Shown: piece by piece, positions 1 through 13,640 of the stretch
Layout of the letters: every line of letters starts with the position of its first letter
Numbering within the stretch: position 1 is the stretch's first letter
Notes under the pieces: generated by a model
Seen by the model: the letters and a program-made list of their open reading frames with translations, nothing else
Told to the model about the DNA's origin: nothing
Databases searched by the model: none
Origin: Chinchilla lanigera
Lineage: Eukaryota > Chordata > Mammalia > Rodentia > Chinchillidae
Assembly: GCF_000276665.1 (NCBI RefSeq)
Contig: NW_004955402.1
Location: 3,592,802 to 3,656,801, forward strand
DNA: 64,000 nucleotides
Direction of reading: 5' to 3'
Program-made: the position numbers and the translations under genes

Positions 1-1214
1 TGTAGCTCACTGAAAATTTTAGAAGTGTATCTGAATCGTTTTTATTTCCAAAGACACACTTGTTTTTAAAGACATCAACGATAAATGAAATATTTTTTAC
101 CTAAAATTAAATAAGGATAGTGAACAAAAATGAGTCACAATGCTGACTCCGAAGACCACTGTTTTTAATACTAATGGTATGTTTTGAAAATTAGTTGACA
201 TTATATTCATGTGCACCTTAAATCTACTTGCTTTTCATGAGTCTTCTGAAACAAGCAACATAAAATAGAAATATTTTCCAGGTCAATTTCCACATCAGGC
301 CAGCTGTGTCCTGAAGTCTAGGACCCCAGTCTCCATGCTCTGTCCCCCAAGAGCTGTCAAGGCCGACTTGATGGAGGTCTGCCACCCACACTTCCGATGA
401 GCTACTTAGTGAGGGGCAAGGAGGCTGCCCAGGGACACAGAGGCACACTCTTCCTCGATCACTGCCTCTTCATCATTCTATAGTAAGGATTCTGAAGCAA
501 ACACCTATGTCATCGATAATTTAGGAATCATTCAAGCCAGGAAGCACCTTACCACTGTCTTAGCGAGTTTCCACTGATTCACATAATCACAGCTGTGTCA
601 ACTCCCTCGCATTTGAAGAACAACCCTCCTGAACCCACACTGAAAAACAACTGAAGAGTGGCCCGCATAAGCTTTGACACCACCAACCCTCAGCCTGGGA
701 TGCCACGAGTTAACTATTTTTCACCATGGTGTGGAATCAAACCACATGAGCACTGTGCTTTATACACACTAGGTTTTGCCCTGGGACCGTCCGCCCGCCC
801 GCCTGCAGACTCAGCTCCAGGCTCTGTGCATGGGCATGGCGGTGGGCCAGGGAAGTGACGGCATCCAACAGGTCAGGTGTATTAAATGCCTTTTTGCCTT
901 GGATACTTCCAACCTAAGCTGAGTTTATTGGAAAAGACAAATTAGGAGAATCTTTACATGGTGCACTGTGGGTGGTGGGAAACAGGTGGGTTTGGGTTTG
1001 GTATGGCCTTAACCGCAGAGCTGTGTTTCAGGGACATCCACTGGCTAAGGCCCATGACAGTGCCACCTGTCGAGGTGTGAGATGTGAACGACAGGCCTTT
1101 TCCTTCTGGCTCTGTGGCAGGAGTCTGCGTTCCAGGTGTTCCTGGGCTTGCTTTTCTCTGAGACCCCTCCAGCACTTTCAGATGTCTGTTCATCTTCTCC
1201 GTGTCACCCACAGT

Positions 1215-1345
1215 CTGTCCATATCCAGATGTGTCCTAATACCCTTTGCTAAGGACACCAGCTGTAGTACTTCAGGGCATTTTGACTTAATTCTCCCTTT
1301 AAAGACTCATTCGGATAGAGTCGCCATCAGAGGTGCTGAATTCCA
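1215..1345 (-). repeat. Old interspersed repeat fragment, family uncertain
   Basis: TGTCCTAATACCCTTTGCTA, AAGGACACCAGC and GACTTAATTCTCCCTTTAAAG look like a common old mammalian repeat in antisense. Weak evidence. Confidence 0.35.
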
Positions 1346-4300
1346 CTATAAATGGCTGTGTGCAAAGACTTTTCCAAATTTGCAAATGCTTGCTGTGTGG
1401 GCCACTTGGTGTGCAATCTCCCCACAGCACCTTCCCGACTTCCTGACCGTGACCGCACCCCAGGCAGCCGGCTCTCACCAGCCCTGACACTGTGCTTCTG
1501 GCCATGGCTGGGGACACAGCCCACTGTCCCCCAAGTCTGGTGCCAACTTCTCGGGTGTAGCTCCTTTGGCGTGGGGAGGCGCTGGGATCGCTGTCCAGGC
1601 CACAGCTGACGATGGCAGATCCACTGCTGTAGGAGTGGACCAGGATCACAGAATGGAAAATATTCCTAGGTGACCAGGTACATAAAAGGAAGGAATCTGC
1701 TTTTTGCTTTCCTGCAAAAATGAAACACATTTCAAACTGTACAAAAGGCTTTGATTCCTGTATGCATTAGGCTGCGCTAAGCCGTTTTAAGCCTGTCCCA
1801 CAGTACTGAGGACTCGGAACTACAGGGGATCTGTTATGCACATTCATTTTGAATTCTGATAAGCTCGCCAGAACTTTTTAAAATGTTTTCAGTCCATCTT
1901 TTTGAGCACTGGGCCTTAGATAGCTCTCCTTTTATCTTCCAACTTCAAAGTGTAATTCTGAAATAAAGGTTTGTTTTCCTGTGGAATGCTGAAAGTTTCA
2001 TACAGTCAGGGACAATGGGTTGGAGTTTCCAGAAAACTGTATCTAAGACTCTGAAAGAACTTTCACTCCCCAGTGCGCCCTCCCCACAGCAGGTGGCTGG
2101 GCAATTACACAGCCTGTGGACACGTCACTCCACAGGACCCAAGTCCCGCTGCCCGGGCACATGGCGCAGAGTTGACCCTTTGAGTATCACTTGCCACAGT
2201 TGATTTTCTCAGTATCCCACACATTTGTATCATTTTGGAATGTCTGGCTCTCTAGCAAGGACATAGCAATGTGGCTGCCGGCCACCCTAGCTTTCTGAAT
2301 GTCACTCAACCTGTGTGATCCTCAGCCTCCTGAGTTGGAAAATCATCTACCTTGCACTGTCATGGTGATGAGGTCAGAAAATCCTCAGGCACCACAGCGC
2401 CCTAAAGAAGGGGTTGGGGTGACTTTTTGTTTGGATTGGTCACTGACTCTGTCACTGATAGCAGTTGCCACTGTCGTTGCTCTTTAGAAAAGCACCAGGT
2501 GGCTTCGTAGCACGAGGTTGCTACATATACTGATTTTATTTGGAGGCCGTAAACACACTGCCTTCCAGAACACCACATTCTAACTGCTTACAATTTTATT
2601 CATCAAGTTAACGATATTTCAAGGCAAAATGATCATCTACCAACCTTGCTAATGTCAATTTACAATTATGGGTGGAAAACCTCCAATGTCTCTCGCACTA
2701 TAACATTTAATACTGAGTGGAGTAGAGCTTTTATTGACAGCTTTATTACTTTATTTTACTATTACACGTTTTTATGTGACAGTAGAGCAGCTAAACACAC
2801 ATTAAATAAGTGCTGAGATAACTTGATAATGACCTTTCAGAGATTATTTTCTCAAAGAAGGTTAGTGGCAAGGAAGATGGGCAAATATACGTCGAGAAGC
2901 AAGTAGCTTCACGGTGACAGAACCAGGACTAGTTATTTAAATGCTCCAAATATTTCCTGGGCCATCAGTGTGTACCTGGCATTGAGCATGAAAGAGAAGA
3001 AAACATGAGGTAAGGGCCCTCCCGCCAGCACATGGCAAGGTGATGGGGACACGGCACAACACCAAGACATGGGCCTGTGCTTTCCCACTCTCATTTCTGA
3101 CTTTACATTCCTTCCATTTCTTCATGACTTCTTCAAGATGGTGTCATTTTCTGAGAATTAGGTGCTGGGAAAAGATGACAGATGCTTACCTATCTTGTGG
3201 GTACCACATTTTCTTTGGTTAAACAGATTTAACTTAGGTACACATTTTTCATTTGGACGAATAAATGTATCACAGACAGGTTAACCATTTGTCTCCAAGA
3301 AAACCCCCAAGATTCAGATCGTGCCTAAAAGAGTAGCTTAGGTCTTTCCAAATTCATTATTAAAATGCTTTCATGGTGTGCAGTGGGGAGGTTATCAGGA
3401 AAATGACCCATTGCTAACAGCTGGAATCTGTGTATCCCAAACCCCGCTAATGTTACACCCACACTAACACACATTAGTGAGGCCCTTAGAAGCCATTCTT
3501 AGGACATGCAGGATTTCTCCCCGAGTGGAACGTCTGTGCACTGTATTTCTTCAGATGGGCTCAGACCAAGGGGCCAGGACAAAGGACACAGAGATGGCGG
3601 GTCAGTGATTTCCTCTGCCAGCTGGACAGTTCATGGGCAGAAATCACCTCTGTCCTTGTTTTTGTTTCCAGATGCACCGGTAACCGCAACGGCTTCAATC
3701 TAGCAAGCAATGAAATTAAAGTCCCAGCTAACAGATAAGGTCACACAGGCAACATTCAATTTTCTTTGCCACCGGCCTACGGCTCAGTGGAAATTCAGGT
3801 ACAGAGCCCAAAGCCATATTCTGTCAGCTTCCAGGGTGAAGTATTGTTTTTTAAAAGTTGCTGTAGGCAATTCTGTGGCTGGAAAGATGTTTCTGTGTTC
3901 AAAAAGGAAATCATAAAACTGTACTGGAATGGATATGAAAGAATACTGTCACAGGTGCACAGAGCCTTTAAACATTTAATATCCTGGCCTTAATATTATG
4001 ACACAAACCTTGTTAATAATTAAAGCTGAGATGAATCACTATGTTATAAGGGTCAGGTAGAATACTGATAGTATTCTGATAGAAGTCGAGTGCCAATGTC
4101 CTAGTACTACGAATTCTTGTTAAAGAGAAAAAGATATGTGCTGAGGTGTCACAAGCCAGAAAGTATTCCCCAGACACACTCCTGAGCTAGCAGCTGGGCT
4201 TTATTGTGAAAAACCTCACGTGTGAATGACTGCGCAGTGTGAGTCCTTTCCTAGGTCTATATTTCCTTTGGGCCAAGAGGTATATTTAAGACCTACTGGC

Positions 4301-4686
4301 CAAACCTACACCCATTTTATAACCTAAGATGAACTATCCCCTCTCCCAGAACCACAGGAACAAGCAAACATGGGGAAACAATGGAGAAGGTCAGTGGACC
4401 GTTCCAGTTCTCAGGAGAGCTGTGGTTGCACAGCGCAGGCATGTAGGTGCCTGGTGGTGTTGAACATCCCCATCTGGTTTTATCTGGTGACCCGTACAGC
4501 TGCACGCCCTGCTCAGCTTAGGTGGACTTTATCTGGTTCTGGCTTGAAAGGAGAGATTCTTACTGCTCGCTGAGACCCACTCTAAAGCAGGGCTGCAGGC
4601 TCTCCTTAGCAGAGAGAAAAACAGAGTGCAGAGAGCTCCATGTGCGCTTATCCTGGGGGCTCCTCCGCAGAAAGACTTACTCTCTC

Positions 4687-4780
4687 TGTGCAAATACACT
4701 CCTTCTGCACTTGTGCAAGCAAACTTGCCAACCTGTGCAAATGCACTGGCTCCCTGTGCAAACAGACTCACTCATGCAAG
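4687..4780 (+). repeat. Short imperfect tandem array around TGTGCAAA
   Basis: TGTGCAA(A/G) starts at 4687, 4712, 4734 and 4755, with a fifth TGCAAG at 4775, spaced 25, 22, 21 and about 20 bases. The second copy is the palindrome-like CTTGTGCAAG. Confidence 0.7.
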
Positions 4781-5584
4781 TCACTTCACTGAACTAGGCT
4801 TTCATTTCCCAGTCAACAAAACACAGGAGTCAGATGACATCATAAAGAACGCAATTATTTTTTCTGCCAAGAACCGAGATGGGTCTGAGAGTTTATCCAA
4901 CTTTCAGGCTAGTAAATGAGCTCGCCACAGTTGCACGGGTGTTGACAGAAGGCTTGAGGCTCCCGGCCAGAGACACAGGACATCATTAATGACATCCTGG
5001 CGAGCGGCATGCATGTCCTTGCTTATCAGTTCGTCTTCCTGCAAAGCCCGGGGAGTCCAACAGGCAACACATTGGAGGGTGGCTTGTGTTGTCACCGAAG
5101 AAGCCGAATCGTCTGTTCTGGGCAGAAAGGAAACATGCCAACATCCTTGGAAAGCCAATCCAGAACGAAGGTCATCAGGGCCTCAGGTTGCCATGTGCGC
5201 CCAGGGCGAGCCACGCGCAAGGACTGAATCCCACGCCATCTTGGAAACTCAGCTGCCACCAGTCCCACTCATCACAACTCCACTGAGGTTAGAGCTATGC
5301 TGAGGATGAATTACGGCTTGTAATTGATCCCCAGTGTCAAAGATCCTAGTATTCCTTCAGAAGCAAGGTTTTCTATTTAAGGAAAAGCAAGGCGCTTTGC
5401 AGATCTCGATTCGGATTCTCAGACAGCAAACATGAGCACATTTACCAGAGATCAGAAGTCGATCTTCCTCGATCTCATGACAGTCGTTGACTCCACACTC
5501 GGCGTCTGGTTCACATCACCTTGTACACCAGACCCAGCAGATGCTCTGCTCACATTCATGCACCTTTCCTCCCCCAGGGTGAAT

Positions 5585-6440
5585 CACTTTTATAAAAATA
5601 GACTTTACTTTTCAGAACGGTTTCAGGTTCGCACTAAAATTGAGCAGAAGGCACCCAGAGCTCACTGTGGCTCGGTCCCCGCACGTGCACAGCCTTGCTG
5701 GCACCACTGTCATCACAGGGGTGCATCTGCTGAGGTGACAGCTTACACCGACACATCATTATCACCTACTCTACAGCTCAGCATAGGGTCCGTTCTTAGT
5801 GTACATTCTGTGAGCAGTGACAAATGCACCGTGACGTGTGTCCACCGTTAAAGCTTCATCCAGAAGAGTTTCACTGCCCTAAATGTGCTCTGTGCTCCCC
5901 TTGCATCCTTCCCTGTCTCCCAGCCCCTAGCAACCACTATCAAAATTTTATTTCCTTTTTTCCCACAGTATCACAGAGTTGGAATCACCCATTGCAAAGC
6001 ATTTTCAGGTCGGCCTCTTGCTTTGAAGTCCCCTCCATGTGTTTTCAGGGCCAACTGCTCATTTCTCTTCAACCACAATTTATCAGTTTATCTACTAAAA
6101 GACATCCAGTTTCTTCCAGGTTTTGGCAATTATGAATAAAGCAACTTCAAGCATCCACATACAGCATTTGTGCAGAGCTACGTTTTCCACACCTTCGGTA
6201 AATACCATGTGGCGTCACTGCTGGGTCATACAGCGCGAGGCAGACTGCCTTCCAAAGGGCTGCGCCACCTTGCATCTCCACCGACAGGGAAGGAACTCCT
6301 GGTGCCAGCATCTGGCGCGGCCTGTGCTCTGCATTTGGCCCTCTGAGGCATCGTGTGCTGGCAAGGGGCACGTTCATCACCACGCACCGGCAGTCCCAAC
6401 CAGCGTGTCAGCATCCCTCGGAACTTATTAAAAACGGGAA
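5585..6440 (-). mobile_element. Ancient L1 3' end (ORF2 C-terminus and 3' UTR), antisense
   Basis: Landmarks of old mammalian L1M elements run in antisense: TTTTCAGAACGGTTTCAGGT, ACACATCATTATCACC, CCCCTAGCAACCACTATC, GTTGGAATCACCCATTGC, TTTTGGCAATTATGAATAAA and GCTGGGTCATACAGCG. No reading frame survives. Confidence 0.75.
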
Positions 6441-7504
6441 TCACGGAGCCTGTCCCTTTCCCATCCTACCCTACCTCAGACACTAATGTTAGCCCTGGAA
6501 ATAAGCCCTAACCTACAGGGCACTAAGTAAAGCAGCTCAAGACCACTGGAGGCTGTGATGATTTGTCTTTAGTGGGCCTGCAAGCTGAAAGAAAGGAAGT
6601 GTATTCTGGGTTTGAGGACACGTTTCTCTCTCCCTCTGCTGGCTGTGAACCAGCGAGCTTCCCTAGTTTCCTCTGAAGGCCATCTCACCATGAAGAGGTC
6701 CAGCCCTGGGCTGAGGCCCGCCTTAGGACTCTCCTCAGCGCTGAGACACAGCATCCAACCGTGGCAACTCAAGGAGGAGTGCTTCATCTGGGCCTACAGA
6801 TTCCGCCCCTGTCAGCTGCTCCACGGCAGAAATGGCACAATGCGAGGAGAGCTGCTCGTGTCTGGTGGCCAGGAAGCGAGTGAGCAGGGAGGCACCGGGA
6901 GGGAGATGCACACCTTTGGCTCCTGCCCCAGGGAACTTCTACAGCACACTCGCTCAGCGAACTCACCAGTGCAGGAATTTGTGTGTACAGCGCTCCCATA
7001 ATCCACCACCTTCCAAGAAGCCTCATCTCTGAACCCAGGAGTCTTCTGGGGGACCCTGATCCAAAACGTAACAAAACCCAGTAGGAGAGATGTGGAAAGA
7101 ACCTGCGCCCCTGGTCAGACCCCTGAGCTGCTAAGTCAGCACCCAGGCACGTGTGCCTCAGCTGGGGGCTTCTGTTACACAAGCTAACACAATTCCTGCC
7201 CAGTTAACCTATTTTCCTGGGTTTTTCCCTTGCAGCCCAAACTGATGAAAACAATTTATTTGCAAACGTCTGTTCTTCTAATGCTTATGTGGACTTCTGG
7301 GTCTTCTGCCCCACAGCTCTCCCTAAGAAACCCCCCAAGCCTCATCTAGGTAAATCCTTCCGCACACCGCGGACCGACGGAGAGCGGGACAGACTGCAGG
7401 GATGTGTCACAGCAGTGAGGCGCGCATTTGTTACCCTCGGCAGCACCCTCAACGCCGAGAAGGTAACAGTAAAATGAAAGAGGTGCGGTCAAAACCTAAG
7501 GGGG

Positions 7505-7765
7505 AATGTTTCCTTTTGAAAAAGTTATTACAAGAAAAGACACACTGCCACTAATCCCCCTCTTGCTTTCAATACATTTACCCCATCCGCATCACCACTT
7601 TCTGAAGCAGTTCTGAAATCTTCTTTCCCGAGTGTCTTGAGTTACACTACTGAGGCTGCCTCGATGTCCTGAATTGACTCAAAACATTTTCCTTTCAACA
7701 TCATTTCGACTTTGAGGAAGAGCCGTGAGTCATGCAGTGGCAGATCCAATGAATGAGGACACTGT
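7505..7765 (-). pseudogene. Mariner-type (Tc1/mariner) transposase fossil, minus-strand copy
   Basis: On the minus strand this reads as the C-terminal part of a mariner transposase: a segment like RLFLKVEMMLKGKCFES, then an acidic stretch with QDIEAA, then the Cys/Trp-rich end (the codons for QNCFRKW at 7597-7615 are present but shifted by one base). At least one stop and one frameshift break it. Established: many mariner transposases end in a region rich in W, C and aromatic-glycine residues just before the 3' terminal repeat. It forms an inverted repeat with the copy at 7785-8010. The exact family is not identified. Confidence 0.6.
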
Positions 7766-7784
7766 CGCATTCTTGTGAACCTGC

Positions 7785-8010
7785 CTTCCATTGGATGGCA
7801 CTGGGCACACTGGTCACCCTATTTTTGATCACCCCTTGTAGACACTTCCAGAGAAGGATTCCAGAACTGCTTCAGAAAGTAGCAGGGATGATGGGATGAG
7901 TGTGTGTGAAGGAAGAGGGAGTACTGGGAGGGGGGTTAATGCCAGTGTGTCTTCTACTTAATGATTTTTTATTTAAACGTCCACTGTATATTTTGATCAC
8001 ACCATGTATT
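7785..8010 (+). pseudogene. Mariner-type transposase 3' end fossil, plus-strand copy
   Basis: From 7861 the plus strand reads a short, broken version of the same transposase C-terminus as the neighbouring minus-strand copy: QNCFRK followed by a stop where Trp is expected, then a glycine- and tyrosine-containing tail ending near 7940. A 19-base core (7862-7880) is the exact reverse complement of 7597-7615. Beyond it comes T/A-rich sequence that also aligns with the other arm. TTTTGATCACACC near 7990 and TTTTTGATCACCCC near 7822 look like remnants of the same terminal motif. The middle of the coding region is missing here. Confidence 0.55.
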
Positions 8011-8474
8011 TGGCCGATTAATAAACAAGGCTAGTATTAATTATTCATAATAACCCACAATGAGATGTGCAGAGTGCCTGAACTCAGCCGTGCTGCCCTG
8101 CTGTCACGAGGACTGTGGTTCTGGCTGGTTGACCCGAGGCAATCCCAGGCAGCAGCGTCAGGCAGCAGCTCAGAGAGACAGGCACACCGTCCTGGGGTAC
8201 CACAATGCGGCGGCAGGCCCTTCCCCCGAAGTGCCCTGCCTCACAGCCTCACAGTCCACTCTTCGGTTCTTTTTGATCAGGATTTCATTAATTAAATACT
8301 TAAGTATAAAAATAAACTTTAAAAAATGTCCAAGGAAGATATGCGAGGAAAAAAAAGTCTTTCAGAAGAAGACCAGAAAGTAAAAACCCATTAGGAAAAT
8401 AATGGCTTACCTAGCAAATGTAACGGCATGTCTAGATATCTACCTAGAAAAAGAAACTGAACATAAGTCTGGAT

Positions 8475-8590
8475 AAACTTATTCATTTATTTATTTTTAT
8501 TTTTTGGCTTTTTTCTGGTACTGGGGATTGAACTCACGACCTTACGCTCGCTGGGCAGGTGCTGTGCCACTGAGCTAAATCCCCAGCCCC
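8475..8590 (-). mobile_element. ID SINE, antisense, inserted near an old L1 fragment
   Basis: A T-rich head, GGTACTGGGGATTGAACTCA, and an end CTAAATCCCCAGCCCC mark an antisense ID. The duplicated target AAGTCTGGAT lies at 8465-8474 and 8591-8600. Confidence 0.9.
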
Positions 8591-8599
8591 AAGTCTGGA

Positions 8600-9440
8600 T
8601 GAATTTAGATTCCACTGACACTCTGATCACATATTTATATGGGTACCCCTAAAGGGTATGACTGATAGATTGACTTATATAAAGTATAAAAATTTTCCTA
8701 TTACAAACTGCATCATGAATAAAGTCCAAGGCAAACAGTAGAAAAAGAAAAATATTTGGGAAACATGACAAATAGTTCATAACCCTCCTATATATAAAAA
8801 CCCTCCATATTGAAAAGATTAGAAAAATGTAATTAGGATAGAAATAGACAACTTGATAAGGAAGAACTAGAGCTAACGCATTCACAACAGTGAAGTGTCC
8901 ATTAAAATACTAACACACCAGCTATAGACCAACAAGTTGGTGAACGAAAGGTTATAAAAGATCGTTGAAAGTCAATGTTCACAGGCACTTTGAGAACTAA
9001 CATTCTGAGCCCGGCAGGTAGCACGTAACAGGCCCGAATGTGGACAGTAACGTGATAGCATCGAGGAGAATTTTAAATGCACTCAGTGTTGGTCCAGCAA
9101 TTCTACTTTAAAACTGGAATCCACCAACACAGAAATATTTGAATATCACAAGATATTTATGTACAGATATTTATTGAAATACTGCTTTTAACAGTGAACA
9201 ATCACCTGTTCATTAAGAGAAGGAGGGCTAATTAAACAAGGGTATCCGGCATCTGCATTGCAGGATAGTAAATAGCTGCTACTGAACACAAGCTGAATCT
9301 GCCTAAGCTGCAGTGGACTCCAGCGAAGAGAGAGATGTTCAGAGGATACTGACAGATATGAGACCGAGACGCAGAGTTGCATGGACAGTGTGATCCCACT
9401 TTGCTACACTGGTAAGAAACGTGTACCGATATTTATGTCT
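8600..9440 (+). mobile_element. Ancient L1/HAL1-like ORF2 3' fragment
   Basis: GTCCAGCAATTCTACTTTAA, GAACAATCACCTGTTCATTA and the run up to GATCCCACTTTGCTAC follow the order of the last part of an old L1-type element in sense. The identification rests on remembered consensus and is moderate. The earlier part (8600-9060) is weaker. Confidence 0.5.
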
Positions 9441-12089
9441 ACAGGAGAATAGAGAGTGATGTGGGCGGATGGGTGCCCCATAATTTGGAGGCGGAATTTC
9501 TCCCCAGAGCTGTGTGCTTCTGGGAGAGGGGGACTGGTTCTGCTCAGCCCGGCCCTCCCTGCACGCTGCCTGGCCACAGAGCCACATCCTGGCGCCACTG
9601 ATCACCAGTGACGGCTCCCAAAGTGTGAGCCACGACCACCTCCTCCTGTGTGAGCTGAGGTTTATTGTGATGAACAGCTGAATAAGGCCAACCCACTCGG
9701 GATCCCTTCTGTCTCTCTTAGAAGGGTTCTTTCCCCAATGAATATAGCTTTTTTTCCCTCTCAGTAAATATATCCTACTCTTACAGAAAGAAAAAGCTGA
9801 ATAATGTGAGTACTAACAATGATTAGCCTGGAAAGGGGCTAAAAGGAAGATGAGGGAATCTATTAGCTTCTTCATCCTCTATTTCTATAGTTTTTGTCTT
9901 CTTAAATGGCATCTACGACTTCAGTAATCAAAACAGAGCATTAATAAGAAAGAGACATTCATACGTAAAATGTTATTTGTGGTAAATTCACGATTCACGT
10001 TAGAATATAGTCTAGCTAAAGAATAGTAAAATAGCAGTACACAATGTATAACACACAAATACTTACATCCATTCTAGTAGTAATTTATGCTAAAAAGAGT
10101 TTCTAATGTCAACTGTAAGTATGTGTCCATAGTCACCTGTCTAGAACCACAAGAAAGAAATACTGTCATTTTGCCAACAGAGATATATTATTTGAATAGT
10201 TATATTATTTCTATTAGTCATCCTATAGGGGCAGTAACACAGATGGAAGATCAGTAATTTTGATATTGAGCAACTCTATTATCTCTCTTACTTTAATAAT
10301 AGGTATAACAATTCTTTCTAATAAAATGTATTTGTAGTTTTAATTTCATTTATATGTATTATTCATTTTTAAAGCTCTCTATTCACTTCCAATTTATTCC
10401 AGTAGGTAGTATAATTACCAGTTCTTTATATTCTTAAAGTTAATTTATGAGAACACTATATAAACAAAGGGATGTGGCTCACCTCACACACTACAATTCC
10501 GACATGGCATCAGGCCTTTGTCATGTCGTTACCACTGTGGAAGGTCAGCTGCCAGTTATTTTATATCCCACGGAGTAGTTTTTGAAAAATTAAATTTTTA
10601 AAACACGAGTGGCATTATCCTTACCGATGGGAACAAGGCAAGCTCTCACGGATGGCCACATGCCACAGAACGTGACACGTGTCACCCGTCCTTGTGGATG
10701 GGGGCAGGATGAACCAAGGGCTGGCTTGGTAAGAGGAGGTCAGAGACATAAGCCTCCCACTCCCAGCGCACACTGGCTTTAGCCACGCTGTGTCCGGGAC
10801 TCCGGGTGCAATGCCTACCACGCCTGGGAAGTGATCGTTCTCTGAGGTGTCCACAAGACAGAGACACCTGGAGACCAGCTCTTCCCGCTGCAGAGAGGCC
10901 AGCGCAGTCCCCGTCCTGGGAGGGGTCTCGTGTCTCAGCCCCCGGCACCCGCCCTCAGCCTCAGCCTCATTCAGTCAGAGCTCTCGCTCTGCTTTCCCCA
11001 GGCCTGTGCGCAACGCACCGGGGGGAAACAGTCCCGCGCACACCTTGCCTGGCCGCTCCAGCCAAACCGCCACTATCCAGCTTTGTGTGTTCTGGGTGGA
11101 CTCGGAGGTGTTTAATACTGAGGTACGCCGCAAGGGGTCACAAGTGCCCAGAACACTCACCATGCCACCAAGAGTTGCGGTGAGTCCACTGGCGCAGAAC
11201 AACACCACCGTACATGTCAACCGAGCCTTCAGAGCTGCTCTACTTACAGCCATTCTAATAATAATTTTGCAAAGTTTTCAGAGTCCAAAATGCAAAGAGA
11301 GTCTGGGCCACCACACCCTTTTCTGACCTGGTAACCTTTAAAAGAGTAAACATGAAAAGTTGTCTCACATCCAGGGAACCTGTGGTCATGTTCTGGCATT
11401 AGCTTGAGGACATATAGATAAATTTTTAGTTAATGCCACTGGATGTGTGTTACACGGAACCCAACTCACTCAGCTTACAAATCCTACTGGAAGATTATAT
11501 GAGTAGTAAGTGCGCTCAGTCGTAATGGAAATCTACTATGTAAAGGATCAGTTTCACAGCAGACCCAGAAGGGTGGGGGGACAGCAGGCGAGGAAGGTGC
11601 TCTTCCACTGGTCACCACCAGGAGCAGGGGCCGTGCTGCAGTGCTGGTCTGCAGCTGGTGGTAGTGTTGGCAGCTGGCTGACCCCAAGCATGAGGAGGCT
11701 TAGGTTTAGGAAGGCCGAGTGTTTGCCAGGGATTTCCACTGTCCCTGTTACAGCCAGCACTCAGGCTCCTAAGTCAACGGTGCTTCCCAAGAGAACACAG
11801 TCTTCTCTGAATGCTCAGAGTCAGTGACAAAGGGACAAGCCCCCGTGACAATTTAAAACAGTCAATTAGCTGTTTAATTATGCTTAACGCTGTATCCCAA
11901 AACATAAGCACGCAGACACACTGATTATACATGGGAGCCCAGTGTATTATGAATGTTAACAGTGAGACCATAAAATACAACCTCATTGCATCGTACAGGG
12001 GATAAAAAGCTCAGTTATTAGCTCTAATAAAATAATTAACCATTTCTCTATATAGTTATATATACATGAATTTTTTCCTAAATCTAAAA

Positions 12090-12118
12090 TACATATATAT
12101 TTATATATATATATATAA
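12090..12118 (+). repeat. (TA)n tract between short direct repeats
   Basis: An ATATAT-rich run. TTTTTTCCTAAATCTA occurs before it (near 12071) and TTTTTTCCCTAAATCTA after it (near 12119). Confidence 0.85.
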
Positions 12119-13194
12119 TTTTTTCCCTAAATCTACAAGAGATTGTAGGAAGGATTTTGATGACCCAGGGTCTCTTTAAATTGTCTAAAGACTATTTAGA
12201 AGATGTCTTTGCTTTCTAGGAAGACACTTCCGGGGAAGTAGATGCATCCACAGGAAGCAGTCGCCCAAGATCTCAGAAACAAGCAAGGAGGAACTGGTCC
12301 CGTGCTTATCTTCCCAGCCAGGGGCCTGCTGCCCGCTCACAGGGAGCCACCGCGCACCCTGGAAGCTCTGGGCGGCCAGAATTTCCAATCAGCCAGCTCC
12401 ATGTGCCTCCGCTTTCCGAGGAGCTTCCAGACGCTCCTGATGCCGGCACGCCTGGGGGAAGCTCCGCAGTGGGCTCCAGGCAGCAGGCTGAGGTGTGGGT
12501 GTCAGCCGGGAGCTGGGCCGCGAGCTCCACGGGGAGGATGGGTTCTGTGAGGATGAACAGGGCCGCTTCACACGGGCACAGCCGTGTCCCCAGCGCAGCG
12601 CGGCAGCCAGTGCAGTGTCGCAACTGCAGTCTGGGAGCACAGACACTGCTAACGTTCCTGACTTTAAAAGGCTCTTAATGGTTTAATGTGTTAGAAATCC
12701 ATTAAACACACGCTGCCCTTTGGCAGAGCTGTTTCAGAATTACAATACTTTTAATGGTTTTCCCTGGTAAATAAACTTAAATTAAAAATAAATGATGTGC
12801 TGTTCACTTAGGTCGTGGCCTCTACTCCTTCTGAACACCAGCCGCTCTCAGGACAGCTCCCCCGACCCGAGTCCCGGGGCCAGCAGGGTCCACTCAGGTG
12901 CACCGCGTTGGGCTGGGACAAGCGGGAGGAAGACGGAGCTGGCTCTCCCTGGGCAGGGAGCACACGAACCTGGTCCATGGACAGCAGACCCACTGGTCAG
13001 GCCCGCCCAGCCAGTGGGTGTCACCTCGCACAAGGCAGGGCCAGAAATAATTAGCAAACCGAAGCAGAGAGGCAGCTGCGGCCAAATGCTGGCATCAGGA
13101 AGTTCGGGCTTCAGGTAATGGTCCTCACCAAGAAACCCACATTACGCACTGCCCCGTGTGAATCTCATTCAGGTCTGTCCAGAATGACTCCGCC

Positions 13195-13640
13195 CATCCA
13201 TGGATGGAAGGAAAAAGACAATGCAGTATTTACACACAGTGGAGTACCACTCTGCCAGAAGGAAGAGTGAACCTGAGGTATCTGTAGGTCAGTGGAGGCA
13301 CCCTGAGACTGTAATATTAAGTGAAATCAATCAGGCACACAAGCTTAAATATCACAAGGTTTCTCTTCAGTATATGAAAACTCAAAATATAAACAAACAG
13401 CAATAATAAAGATATATAACAGGAAGTAGGGAGATCATTCTCAAATGGGAAAGGGAACAAGGGGGAGGGAAAGGGGGTTGAAAAAAGATAATTTAAGAAA
13501 AAACTGAAAATAGAGCTTTTGTAAATGGGAAGGGGACCAAGAATTGGGAGACGCAGGGGGCATGGGAAGGAAGGGGACGAAAAGCAATCCGGATGTGCCA
13601 CACCCCCGTGTCCACTCTGCGCAGTAAGCATGACCATTAC
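13195..13640 (+). mobile_element. L1 3' end (ORF2 end and purine-rich 3' UTR)
   Basis: AATGCAGTATTTACACACAG, GAGTACCACTCTG, AGTGAAATCAATCAGGCACA and AAATATCACAAGGTTTCTCT match the ORF2 end of L1. A G/A-rich 3' UTR follows (13440-13580). The same family recurs at 34.5 and 57.2 kb. Confidence 0.8.
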
